A DNA stretch of 5,936 nt. It comes from Rickettsiales bacterium. GTDB taxonomy: Bacteria; Pseudomonadota; Alphaproteobacteria; Rickettsiales; UBA1997. The stretch is from contig CANNMN010000086.1 of the NCBI GenBank assembly GCA_947505885.1, positions 1 to 5,936 on the forward strand, written 5' to 3'. Made by a program: the position numbers and the translations under genes. Of this stretch, positions 1 to 5,936 are shown one piece after another (position 1 is the first letter of the stretch; each line of letters begins with the position of its first letter). The notes under the pieces are model-generated. The model was not told the DNA's origin. It saw only the letters and a program-made list of their open reading frames with translations, and did no database searches.

Positions 1-96
1 AATACCGTTAAGCCCCACAAGGGAATTGACGGCAAAACACCTTACGAAAAATTGCTTGAATACTTTGATCCAAAAACCAAAAACACCACCACGTAA
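1..96 (+). CDS. DDE transposase, C-terminal fragment (5' end outside window)
   Basis: Reading frame 1 from the first base gives 31 residues and a TAA stop at 94-96. It includes the string NTVKPHKGIDGKTPYEKLLE, the typical C-terminal end of the integrase core (rve-type DDE) of IS481/IS3-like transposases, where an N-x-x-R/K-P-H motif follows the catalytic Glu and a G-K-T-P-Y-E-K-L stretch closes the domain. The catalytic DDE residues are upstream of the window. The protein would cut and join the IS ends during transposition. The stop lies about 50 bases inside the presumed IS end, a normal distance. IS481 is preferred over IS3 because of the G-x-G/D-G-K-T-P-Y-E-x-L wording and the TGT/ACA tip, but the fragment is too short to be sure. 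Confidence 0.75.
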   Translation, partial: NTVKPHKGIDGKTPYEKLLEYFDPKTKNTTT

Positions 97-146
97 ATTC
101 GCGTGAAAACATTTTGGTTGTGTAAACAACGCGACCAATTCTTACA
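1..146 (+). mobile_element. Right end of an IS481-like insertion sequence
   Basis: This is the 3' end of an insertion sequence that enters from the left edge of the window. It contains the last codons of a transposase (1-96), then about 50 non-coding bases ending in TTACA at 142-146. Read from the other strand the terminus starts TGTAAGAATTGGTCGCG, which fits the TGT...ACA tips of IS481-type elements. The boundary is placed where the DUF1016 reading frame on the opposite strand stops resembling its family (after about residue 172). The left end and the target duplication lie outside the window, so neither the boundary nor the family is proven. Confidence 0.65.
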
Positions 147-661
147 GCTAAGCTGTAATTAAAAAGCTCTCCACGGCGGGCTACAAGTTTTACTGCAGCT
201 AATTTTTTTTGTTTCGTTGCGGGTGAATCGGAAGTTTTTAACTTTTTTGTTTCTTGTTGAAGTTTGTCGCTACTCCAGTCTTTTTCTTTTACTAAATTTT
301 CTAGGCGCTTTCTTTCTTCGCCCTCTTTTACACCGCTAAGAACGCGGTAATGACTCCAGTTCAGTTTTTCATCATCCTTTGGAAGAGAGGGGTAAGATTT
401 ATGAAAACTGTGCATTTTGTAGAGTACAGTTTCAGTGAGACCGAGGTCTGCTTCTAATTTTTTGAACAGAGTTTTTTTGTAATCTTCGCTTGAATTTTTT
501 GCTAAATGCTTGCTCACCAATTCACCAATTTGCCAAGACATTACTACTTTTTGCCTAGTGACCACCGAGAAAATTTGTTGCTGATTTTGGCTAATGCAGT
601 CACGAATTTCTGCGAGAAGATTGGCGTAATCTTTCGAGTAAATCAGGTTGGTTTTTGCCAT
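8..661 (-). pseudogene. DUF1016 (YhcG-type) N-terminal domain protein, 3' end replaced by IS insertion
   Basis: The frame starts at ATG 659-661 and gives 217 residues. Residues about 10-140 match the DUF1016 N-terminal domain: a helical Y-x-x-L-L-x-E-I region, the pattern R-Q-K-V-V-M-S-W-Q-I-G-E-L-V around 37-49, a L-G-L-x-x-x-x-L-Y-K-M-H-x-F stretch near 73-86, and L-N-W-S-H-Y-R-V-L near 100-108. A lysine-rich linker and R-R-G-E-L-F-N-Y-S-L-A (162-172) follow. Relatives continue into a C-terminal nuclease-type domain (PDDEXK-like in YhcG). Here residues 173-217 are read antisense through the IS and have an unrelated Trp/Phe/Cys-rich composition, so the catalytic part is missing. The N-terminal domain is thought to bind DNA or partners. 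No Shine-Dalgarno sequence is visible. The gene was probably full length before the insertion; whether the stump is expressed is unknown. Confidence 0.75.
142..158. repeat. 17-base palindrome across the IS/gene junction
   Basis: TTACAGCT (142-149) and AGCTGTAA (151-158) are perfect inverted arms around a single A at 150. The presumed IS tip (ACA ending at 146) lies inside the left arm, so the palindrome is made partly of IS and partly of target sequence. It may be chance, or reflect a target preference in which the element inserts beside a sequence mirroring its own tip. Confidence 0.5.
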
Positions 662-684
662 GGTCTGAATTGATTTTTTCTAAA

Positions 685-718
685 ACTGCCGGAGCGGCAG
701 TCGAAGACTGTTTTTTTT
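685..718. terminator. Two overlapping hairpins with oligo-T, probable bidirectional terminator
   Basis: On the + strand CAGTC-GAA-GACTG (698-710) is followed by eight T (711-718), a classic though short intrinsic terminator pointing towards the cytochrome gene; it would stop + strand transcripts coming from the IS. On the - strand ACTGCCG-CTC-CGGCAGT (701-685) is followed by TTTT, and would end transcripts from the cytochrome b561 gene 78 bases downstream of its stop. The two stems share bases 698-701, so only one can form at a time. The - strand hairpin ends 23 bases before the DUF1016 start codon. Confidence 0.6.
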
Positions 719-778
719 AAATGCAGTAAAATCAATGCTTAATGAGTGGTAGTGCGTCAAAAATACAGAGAAGTCTCG

Positions 779-1303
779 CTAAATCATTCTCTTCAAAATA
801 TTATTTTCTGGCTTGTCGAAAAAGCGATGTTTGATGACGGCTAAAATGTGAATCACCACAAGGCCAAGTAGAATAAAAGCTGAGACCTCATGAATTTCGG
901 CGAAAGTCATTCCAAGTTCAGGATTTGCAGTGACTAACGAAGGCAATTCAATGCTAAAAAATTTTACCGGGTAGCCGAAGAGATTTGACATTAAGTAGCC
1001 AGAAAGTGGCACGATAATCATGAGTAAGTAAAGTGCTCCGTGGGCGAGGTGCGCTAAAATTTTCTCAGATTTCAGTAATGTTTGTGGCATTGCCGGCGCA
1101 CCGAGAGCTAGGCGGTTAATGATTCGAGCGACAATTAATACAAGAACCAAAGCGCCGAGCGATTTGTGTAAGTTGTAAATATCCATGCGGCTTGGCGATT
1201 CTTTGCTGAGGAAGTCGGTCATGTAAATTCCAAGGCCAAGCATGAACAAAATAATTGTAGCCATGAGCCAGTGAAGAACGCGGGAGGAAAGGGGATATTT
1301 CAT
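779..1303 (-). CDS. cybB: Cytochrome b561 (CybB-like di-haem membrane protein)
   Basis: A 174-residue inner-membrane protein, close to the 176 residues of E. coli CybB. Four hydrophobic helices are visible at about 9-29, 44-62, 84-106 and 134-157. The four histidines expected to hold two b haems are at H11 (R-V-L-H-W), H46 (N-L-H-K-S-L-G), H138 (E-I-H-E) and H152 (V-I-H-I-L), at nearly the same spacing as in the E. coli protein. H85 and H88 at the start of helix three are also typical. Family members pass electrons to or from the quinone pool; E. coli CybB has been described as a superoxide:ubiquinone oxidoreductase, but the substrate here is unknown. The ATG at 1301-1303 is chosen because it gives the family-length N-terminus. 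No Shine-Dalgarno is visible. The gene lies 89 bases downstream of gyrA on the same strand, so it may be read from the gyrA transcript. Confidence 0.88.
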   Translation of the reverse strand: MKYPLSSRVLHWLMATIILFMLGLGIYMTDFLSKESPSRMDIYNLHKSLGALVLVLIVARIINRLALGAPAMPQTLLKSEKILAHLAHGALYLLMIIVPLSGYLMSNLFGYPVKFFSIELPSLVTANPELGMTFAEIHEVSAFILLGLVVIHILAVIKHRFFDKPENNILKRMI

Positions 1304-1321
1304 GATTTTATTAATTTTATC

Positions 1322-1385
1322 TGCCGGTCGAAAGAAATTAAGAGCGCTCTAATATTCAAGAGTTCTCGATTTCACTCGACCGGCA
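1322..1385. other. Perfect 10-bp inverted repeat in the gyrA-cybB spacer
   Basis: TGCCGGTCGA (1322-1331) and TCGACCGGCA (1376-1385) are perfect inverse complements separated by 44 bases. In the - strand RNA the stem can continue past a 2x2 internal loop with GAAAT pairing ATTTC, giving about 15 pairs in total. The loop contains the palindrome AGAGCGCTCT (1341-1350). On the - strand no U-run follows, so it is a poor intrinsic terminator there; on the + strand CAAGTTTTT follows. It could be an mRNA-processing or stability element, a protein-binding site, or a small repetitive palindromic element. A weak -10-like TAAAAT (1319-1314 on the - strand) lies just before the cytochrome start. Confidence 0.55.
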
Positions 1386-1392
1386 CAAGTTT

Positions 1393-4179
1393 TTATTCGG
1401 TAACGCCTTCTTCGGAAAGCTCTTCACCAGTTTCTGCTTCATCAACTTCATTGTTGCCGGTTTGCGCAATTCTTGCGACAGACACCACGGTTTCGTCTTT
1501 GGTTTTAATTAAGGTTACGCCTTGAGTGTTGCGACCAGAAATTCTTACCGCATCAACCCCAGTACGGATTAAAGTGCCTTTGTCGGTGATGATCATTACA
1601 TGGTCTTTTACTTCGACAGGGAAGCTGGCAACGACGTTGCCATTGCGCTTTGAAGTGACGATGTTGGTGATTCCTGAACCGCCGCGGTTAGTGATTCGGT
1701 ACTCGTAAGCCGAACTTCTTTTGCCGTAACCATTTTCAGTAATCGTCAAGATAAACTCTTCAACTTCAGCCATTTCTTCAATCTTAGCTTGTGGCAATTC
1801 TGACTTAATTTTTGGCAGTTCTTGTGGCACAACTAGTAAGTCGTCAGACGGATTTTCTTTGAGATTCTTGTTGAACAACAAGGCTTCGCGCAAGGCCAGA
1901 CGTTTCTCTAGGTTGATGCTCAGGTACTTGTCTTTAACTTCAGAATCTTCTCCGGCATGTTGAAGAATTGACAAAGCAATTACTTCATTACCTGCACTAA
2001 GCTTTATTCCACGGACTCCCGTAGAGTTTCTACTTTGGAAAACGCGAAGTTTAGAAACTGGGAAGCGAATGCATTTTCCATCTTTTGTTGAGAGCAGCAT
2101 GTCGTTTGCTTCAGTACACAAGGCCACGCCAATTAAGGCTTGCTTGCCTTCGAGTTTCATGGCGATTTTGCCGGAAGAGCGAATGTCAATGAATTGATCC
2201 ATTGAGTTGCGACGCACGTCACCTTCGGAAGTTGCGAAAGCAATACTCAATTCTTGCCATTTCGACTCGTCTTCAGGCAGCGCTAAAATTGTCGAAATTT
2301 TTTCACCTTGTTCAAGTGGAAGTAAGTTTACCAAAGCGCGGCCGCGAGCTTGTGGCGAGCCGAGAGGTAATTTGTAAGTTTTGAGGCGGTAAACTTTTCC
2401 TTTGTTTGAAAAGAATAGAATTGGCGTGTGAGTGTTGGTCGCAAAGATGTCAGTTGTAACATCTTCGTCGCGAACATCCATGGCACTGCGACCTTTACCA
2501 CCGCGACGTTGCGTGCGGTAGGCAGAAAGTGGAACACGTTTGATGTAGCCGTTCATTGTGGCAACAACAACCATGTCTTCTTTTGGAATTAGGTTTTCGA
2601 TGTCGACCTCGAATTCACTGTCTTCAATGATTGAGCGTCGTGGCGTTGCAAACTGTTCTTTAACTTCGATTAATTCTTTTTTGACCAAAGCGAGCATTTT
2701 CAAGCGGTCAGACAGAAGTTCGAGGTAAGTAGAAATTTCAGCGGCGAGCAATTTTAACTCGTCGGTAATTTTTTCCATTTCAAGGCCAGTCAAACGCGCT
2801 AAACGCATTTCAAGAATTGCTTTGGCTTGAATTTCAGTGAAGTAAAATTTACCAGCTTTGATGACATTTCCCTTGTCTTGAACTAGCTTCACCATTGCTT
2901 CGATGAGACCTACTGGCCAAGCTTTAGCGAGAAGTTTTTCTTTCGCTTCAACGACATCTTTTGATTTTTTGATGAGCTCAACAATTTCGTCGATATTTGC
3001 AACGGCAACGGCCAAACCGATTAAGATGTGCGTTTTGTCTCTGGCTTTGTTAAGCAAGAAATTGGTGCGGCGAGTGGTAACTTCAAAACGGAAATCGGTG
3101 AAGATTTTGATGACATCAAGAATGTTAAGAAGCTGCGGTTTACCATGGTTGAGCGCCAACATGTTTACGCTGAAATTGCATTGCAATTCAGTGAAGCTGT
3201 AAAGTTGGTTAATGATTACCTCTTCCATTGCATCGCGGCGCAGCTCAATGACGACGCGAATTCCTTCACGGTCAGATTCGTCGCGCAAGTCAGTGATTCC
3301 TTCGATTTTTTTCTCTTTTACGAGCTCAGCAATTTTTTCTACGAGCTTGGCTTTGTTAACTTGGTAAGGAATTTCTTCGATGATGATGGCAACTTTTCCG
3401 CCAGCTTTTTTCTCGATTTTGTGCTTGCCGCGCATGACCACAGAACCTCTTCCAGTTCGGGCTGCAGAGTCGAATCCGGCACGACCTAAAATGATTCCGC
3501 CAGTTGGGAAGTCGGGGCCAGGGACGATTTTGATGATGTCTTCAATGGTGATTTCATTGTTGTCGATGTAGCTCAAACAAGCGTCAACCACTTCGCCTAA
3601 ATTGTGTGGAGGAATGTTTGTTGCCATGCCGACGGCGATTCCGCCGGAACCGTTAACAAGAAGGTTTGGAAAGCGTGCTGGTAAAACTTTTGGCTCTCTT
3701 TCGTGGCCGTCATAGTTGGGGATGAAATCGACAGTGTCTTTGTCGAGGTCATCAAGCATGGTGTGAGTAACTTTTTTCAAACGCGATTCAGTGTAACGCA
3801 TTGCCGCTGCCGGGTCATCGTCGATTGAACCGAAGTTACCTTGTCCGTCAATTAGTGGCACGCGCATCGAAAAATCTTGTGCCATGCGGACGAGAGATTC
3901 GTAAATTGCTGAGTCACCATGTGGATGGTATTTACCCATTACTTCACCTACAATTCTTGCCGATTTTTTGAAGGGTTTGTTGTAATCGTAATTGCCTTCA
4001 TACATTGCAAAAAGGATGCGACGGTGAACTGGCTTCAAGCCATCGCAAGCATCAGGAATAGCGCGCGAAACGATGACGCTCATAGCGTAATCGAGGTAAG
4101 ATTTTTTCATCTCAGAGACCAGTGAAACCGACTGAATATCTTTACCTGTGGCAACTTGAATTGCGTTTTTATCTGTCAT
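1393..4179 (-). CDS. gyrA: DNA gyrase subunit A
   Basis: A full-length 928-residue GyrA, the breakage-reunion subunit of the A2B2 gyrase that introduces negative supercoils in the cytoplasm using ATP hydrolysed by GyrB. The winged-helix/tower region spans about 24-510, with catalytic R128-Y129 in A-A-A-M-R-Y-T-E. The quinolone-determining loop reads [11 protein letters not shown]90 and E94 correspond to E. coli S83 and D87, a sensitive-type Ser with a natural Glu. The GyrA box Q-R-R-G-G-K-G (557-563) identifies gyrase rather than ParC. The C-terminal beta-pinwheel spans about 530-905, with an insertion of some 60 residues (about 742-805) of the kind seen in alphaproteobacterial GyrA. An acidic tail (911-928, eight Glu/Asp) ends the protein. 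The ATG at 4177-4179 lies 33 bases after the predicted transcription start; no Shine-Dalgarno is visible. GyrB is not in the window. Confidence 0.97.
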   Translation of the reverse strand: MTDKNAIQVATGKDIQSVSLVSEMKKSYLDYAMSVIVSRAIPDACDGLKPVHRRILFAMYEGNYDYNKPFKKSARIVGEVMGKYHPHGDSAIYESLVRMAQDFSMRVPLIDGQGNFGSIDDDPAAAMRYTESRLKKVTHTMLDDLDKDTVDFIPNYDGHEREPKVLPARFPNLLVNGSGGIAVGMATNIPPHNLGEVVDACLSYIDNNEITIEDIIKIVPGPDFPTGGIILGRAGFDSAARTGRGSVVMRGKHKIEKKAGGKVAIIIEEIPYQVNKAKLVEKIAELVKEKKIEGITDLRDESDREGIRVVIELRRDAMEEVIINQLYSFTELQCNFSVNMLALNHGKPQLLNILDVIKIFTDFRFEVTTRRTNFLLNKARDKTHILIGLAVAVANIDEIVELIKKSKDVVEAKEKLLAKAWPVGLIEAMVKLVQDKGNVIKAGKFYFTEIQAKAILEMRLARLTGLEMEKITDELKLLAAEISTYLELLSDRLKMLALVKKELIEVKEQFATPRRSIIEDSEFEVDIENLIPKEDMVVVATMNGYIKRVPLSAYRTQRRGGKGRSAMDVRDEDVTTDIFATNTHTPILFFSNKGKVYRLKTYKLPLGSPQARGRALVNLLPLEQGEKISTILALPEDESKWQELSIAFATSEGDVRRNSMDQFIDIRSSGKIAMKLEGKQALIGVALCTEANDMLLSTKDGKCIRFPVSKLRVFQSRNSTGVRGIKLSAGNEVIALSILQHAGEDSEVKDKYLSINLEKRLALREALLFNKNLKENPSDDLLVVPQELPKIKSELPQAKIEEMAEVEEFILTITENGYGKRSSAYEYRITNRGGSGITNIVTSKRNGNVVASFPVEVKDHVMIITDKGTLIRTGVDAVRISGRNTQGVTLIKTKDETVVSVARIAQTGNNEVDEAETGEELSEEGVTE

Positions 4180-4218
4180 TTTTTTAGAAATTTTGGGGAA
4201 GTGAAAGTGAGGTTGCGT

Positions 4219-4247
4219 ATTCTAAAAATGCTGTCGCGCGTGTGCAA
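4219..4247 (-). promoter_or_regulatory. Predicted sigma70-type promoter of gyrA
   Basis: On the - strand TTGCAC (4247-4242) is followed after exactly 17 bases by TAGAAT (4224-4219). These match the TTGACA and TATAAT consensus at 4 and 5 of 6 positions. Transcription would start near 4212, giving a leader of about 33 bases. The spacer itself is unusually GC-rich (ACGCGCGACAGC), which may matter if the promoter responds to supercoiling, as gyrase promoters often do; that part is inference. Confidence 0.6.
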
Positions 4248-4402
4248 CAGAAAATCTCTGGTAACTCTTTGACAACATCTGCTCAATCACATGTAGAAAA
4301 TGTTAGCTATTACTAGCTCCAAAAAGTTCAAACTGTAGCTAATGTTTTGTAGTCAGAATAATCTTTTAATTTCTCTGACCTAAATTTTACTGAATCCAAA
4401 TT

Positions 4403-4424
4403 CCGCAACTTCAAAAAGTTGCGG
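4403..4424 (-). terminator. 9-bp hairpin, possible terminator of the LRR gene
   Basis: CCGCAACTT (4403-4411) and AAGTTGCGG (4416-4424) form a perfect 9-bp stem with a four-base loop. It lies 91 bases beyond the LRR gene's stop on the - strand. The sequence after it on that strand is AATTTGGATTC, so the U-run is poor; termination may be weak or the hairpin may instead stabilise the mRNA 3' end. Confidence 0.45.
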
Positions 4425-4515
4425 TAGATATGAGGAGGAGAAGAAATATCTTCCAAGTTGACCAACTAAATTTGCTCTGGGCAATTTGCCTTGGGCTAAA
4501 AGGGGGCGCTTGATT

Positions 4516-5936
4516 CTATAAATCACTTGTTCTTACAGCAGCGCCTTCCTTCAATTGAGCTGAGAAAGTATTTGTCGCTGTTTTTGGTGGTGACTCAGCT
4601 GAAGATCGTCCCTCCTCTTCGTGCAATTCTCTTCCAAGCATATCTTTGGTTAGTGCTTTGATTGTTTCAGAGATAGTTTCATCATTCTTAATCTCTCGAG
4701 CTTTTTGCTCATCCCTAAAATTTTCTGTAAGCTCCTTTTTCTTTGAACTTTCTTCCATCCCGTCGATCTCTTCCCATCTTGCTGTCATATCTTGTTTGTA
4801 GGAATCGTTAATCGCCCTTAGCTGTTCTGGAAAGTTAATTTCTCCCCAAGTTATGCAGTGAACACCGTCGAGTAAAAAATCCGCCATTTCCTGAGGCGTT
4901 TTTTGCAAGAGTGGCATTATGTGTTCATGAAATTCTTTAACTTTTTCTTTTGCCCAATCTGTAACGGTTAGCCCGAAGGCAATCTGACCAGGAACCGCGA
5001 GCCAGGGTTTTTTAATAACACTTTCTGATAAAAGTATTGCATGCTCTTCTCTGAGTAGGGCATTTCCTGCCTCGATCTCCACTCCCTGACTACCAAAATT
5101 TTTGCTAACAAAATCTTTAACCAGATCAAGCGTCAAAAGATGTTTTGCTACCTCCAATTTCTCTAACATTGTTGGTGCTGCTGCGATTGAAGCTAAAGCA
5201 GATATTGCGGACCAACCTCCAACTGGTTGATTGACGCAGCCAGAGAGATAAAGTTCTGCAATTTTTTCTACCCATTTGAGGTGGTCGGGATTTCTTTCTA
5301 AAACATCTAGTGTGGGAGTTGCGGCTTGAAGAATTCCTTTAAATCCTCCGCGATCTTCGATTTTTTCATCGAGAAATCGTTGTAACAATTCTGTTGTACT
5401 TTGAATTGGGTTATCCGCTGCAATAGAGTTATCCTCTTTGTAGCTTGCGCCAATTGCTTTTAAGTGTGATTTTGTCAGAGCAACTTTATGGGTGTAGAAG
5501 TGATCTGGATATTCAACATTGCAGTTTCTTTTTTCTAGGTCGGATAATCTGTCTAGAAGATCTTCTGAGATGGTTAGTTGATCGTTGCCTCTAAGATCAA
5601 ACCGCGTTAAAAGAGCAAGATTAACAATCTCCTCAGGAAGATCGGTTAGTTGGTTTTTGCCAAGATGTAAAGTTCTTAAAGAGGCAAGTTTACCAATCTC
5701 GGCAGGAAGCTCAGTTAGTTGGTTCTTAGCAAGATGTAAACCTTCCAAAGCAACAAGCTCACCAAGCTCGGCAGGAAGCTCAGTTAGTTGGTTACTACCA
5801 AGAAATAAACTTTCCAAAGCAAAAAGCTTACCAAGCTCTGCGGGAAGTATGTTTATTCGGTTATGATTCAGATTTAAACTTGTCAACTCAGTAAGGTCAC
5901 CAATCTGCACTGGAAGAGATGACAGTCCGAGTCCAT
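4516..5936 (-). CDS. Leucine-rich-repeat protein with NEL-like (E3 ubiquitin ligase-type) C-terminal region; 5' end outside window
   Basis: The frame is open to the window edge and ends with TAG at 4516-4518. A GTG at 5908-5910 is an internal Val codon, because the eight codons before it (G-L-G-L-S-S-L-P) continue the repeat pattern; the true start lies outside. Numbering from that Val, residues 6-121 are LRRs of 23 residues (L-x-x-L-x-x-L-x-L-x-x-N-x-L-x-x-L-P-A-E-I/L-G-x). Residues about 200-425 are helical. G-C225-V-N-Q-P-V-G-G-W233, the E-A-G-N-A-L-L-R-E-E-H-A-I-L-L-S-E block (280-296) and a charged C-terminal helix (about 365-425) line up by eye with the NEL domain of IpaH/SspH-type effectors. 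In these a Cys carries ubiquitin and the LRR binds the host target. C-x-N-Q replaces the usual C-x-D-R. The tail 430-464 is low-complexity with an E-E-E cluster. LRR certainty is high; NEL assignment is inference. A secreted host-directed effector is likely if correct. Confidence 0.8.
   Translation of the reverse strand, partial: GLGLSSLPVQIGDLTELTSLNLNHNRINILPAELGKLFALESLFLGSNQLTELPAELGELVALEGLHLAKNQLTELPAEIGKLASLRTLHLGKNQLTDLPEEIVNLALLTRFDLRGNDQLTISEDLLDRLSDLEKRNCNVEYPDHFYTHKVALTKSHLKAIGASYKEDNSIAADNPIQSTTELLQRFLDEKIEDRGGFKGILQAATPTLDVLERNPDHLKWVEKIAELYLSGCVNQPVGGWSAISALASIAAAPTMLEKLEVAKHLLTLDLVKDFVSKNFGSQGVEIEAGNALLREEHAILLSESVIKKPWLAVPGQIAFGLTVTDWAKEKVKEFHEHIMPLLQKTPQEMADFLLDGVHCITWGEINFPEQLRAINDSYKQDMTARWEEIDGMEESSKKKELTENFRDEQKAREIKNDETISETIKALTKDMLGRELHEEEGRSSAESPPKTATNTFSAQLKEGAAVRTSDL
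5620..5895 (-). repeat. Four tandem 69-bp leucine-rich-repeat units
   Basis: Four in-frame 69-base units (5827-5895, 5758-5826, 5689-5757, 5620-5688) each code for one 23-residue LRR. The second and third differ at only about 10 of 69 bases and share a 27-base identical run, while the outer units are more diverged. A 24-residue degenerate unit follows towards the C-terminus, and part of another lies at the window edge. Confidence 0.85.

Larger units (their letters stand above)
4180..4515. other. Non-coding spacer between the LRR gene and gyrA
   Basis: This 336-base AT-rich stretch holds the gyrA promoter (4219-4247) and the hairpin at 4403-4424. It also has a 7-bp inverted repeat TTAGCTA (4303-4309) / TAGCTAA (4336-4342) with a 26-base loop, upstream of the gyrA promoter, and an isolated TTGACA (4269-4274) on the + strand without a good -10. 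No convincing protein-coding frame, tRNA or other RNA gene was seen. Confidence 0.6.

Noticed and set aside
2328..2537. 69-codon - strand frame within gyrA in another phase
   Set aside because: The gyrA frame is intact and conserved through this region, so this is an out-of-phase shadow and not evidence of a frameshift.
3028..3489. 153-codon open frame on the + strand inside gyrA
   Set aside because: It lies entirely antisense to conserved GyrA coding sequence and is a shadow of its codon bias; the protein has no family features.
3870..3930. Quinolone-resistance mutation in GyrA
   Set aside because: The position equal to E. coli Ser83 is Ser; Glu at the Asp87 position is a common natural variant, so no resistance is implied.
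4269..4297. TTGACA on the + strand upstream of gyrA as a promoter
   Set aside because: The -35 is perfect, but 17 bases downstream is only TGTAGA, and no + strand gene follows; probably chance, although a small antisense RNA cannot be excluded.
4430..4513. Small + strand frame of 27 codons beginning M-R-R-R-R-N-I-F
   Set aside because: No ribosome site or promoter precedes it, it starts in the flank of the hairpin at 4403-4424, and its sequence looks like nothing known.
5585..5866. 93-codon + strand frame with repeated S-A-G-S-S-V-S-W motifs
   Set aside because: The periodicity is the complement of the 69-base LRR units on the other strand; no independent evidence of coding.

Overview
The window looks like a stretch of an AT-rich alphaproteobacterial genome, probably a host-associated lineage of the Rickettsiales/Holosporales kind. 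The best taxonomic evidence is the GyrA protein. Its breakage-reunion domain, its GyrA box context and a long insertion in its C-terminal domain follow the alphaproteobacterial pattern. The host-associated lifestyle is inferred from an insertion-sequence scar and from a leucine-rich-repeat protein with a C-terminal part resembling bacterial NEL-type E3 ubiquitin ligases.

Layout, left to right. Positions 1-146 are the right end of an insertion sequence: the last 31 codons of a DDE transposase on the + strand, then a terminus ending in TTACA. It has landed inside a DUF1016/YhcG-type gene on the - strand (start at 661), which keeps only about its first 172 residues and then reads into IS sequence. 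Two overlapping hairpins with an oligo-T run (685-718) lie between this broken gene and the next one. Then come, all on the - strand, a four-helix di-haem cytochrome b561 gene (779-1303), a 90-base spacer with a perfect 10-bp inverted repeat, and full-length gyrA (1393-4179). A good sigma70-type promoter for gyrA lies at 4219-4247. The spacer 4180-4515 also holds a 9-bp hairpin that may end the transcript of the next gene. The right part (4516-5936) is the 3' portion of a gene for an LRR protein, which runs off the window edge.

The genes do not form an obvious pathway. gyrA and the cytochrome gene are housekeeping or respiratory chromosomal genes, and could be co-transcribed because no strong terminator separates them. 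The two flanks (IS-broken DUF1016 gene; LRR/NEL-like gene) are accessory. The most interesting item is the LRR protein: its C-terminal half lines up by eye with the NEL fold, including a Cys and a Trp eight residues later, but has C-x-N-Q where IpaH/SspH enzymes have C-x-D-R. None of the three start codons that can be seen has a recognisable Shine-Dalgarno sequence.
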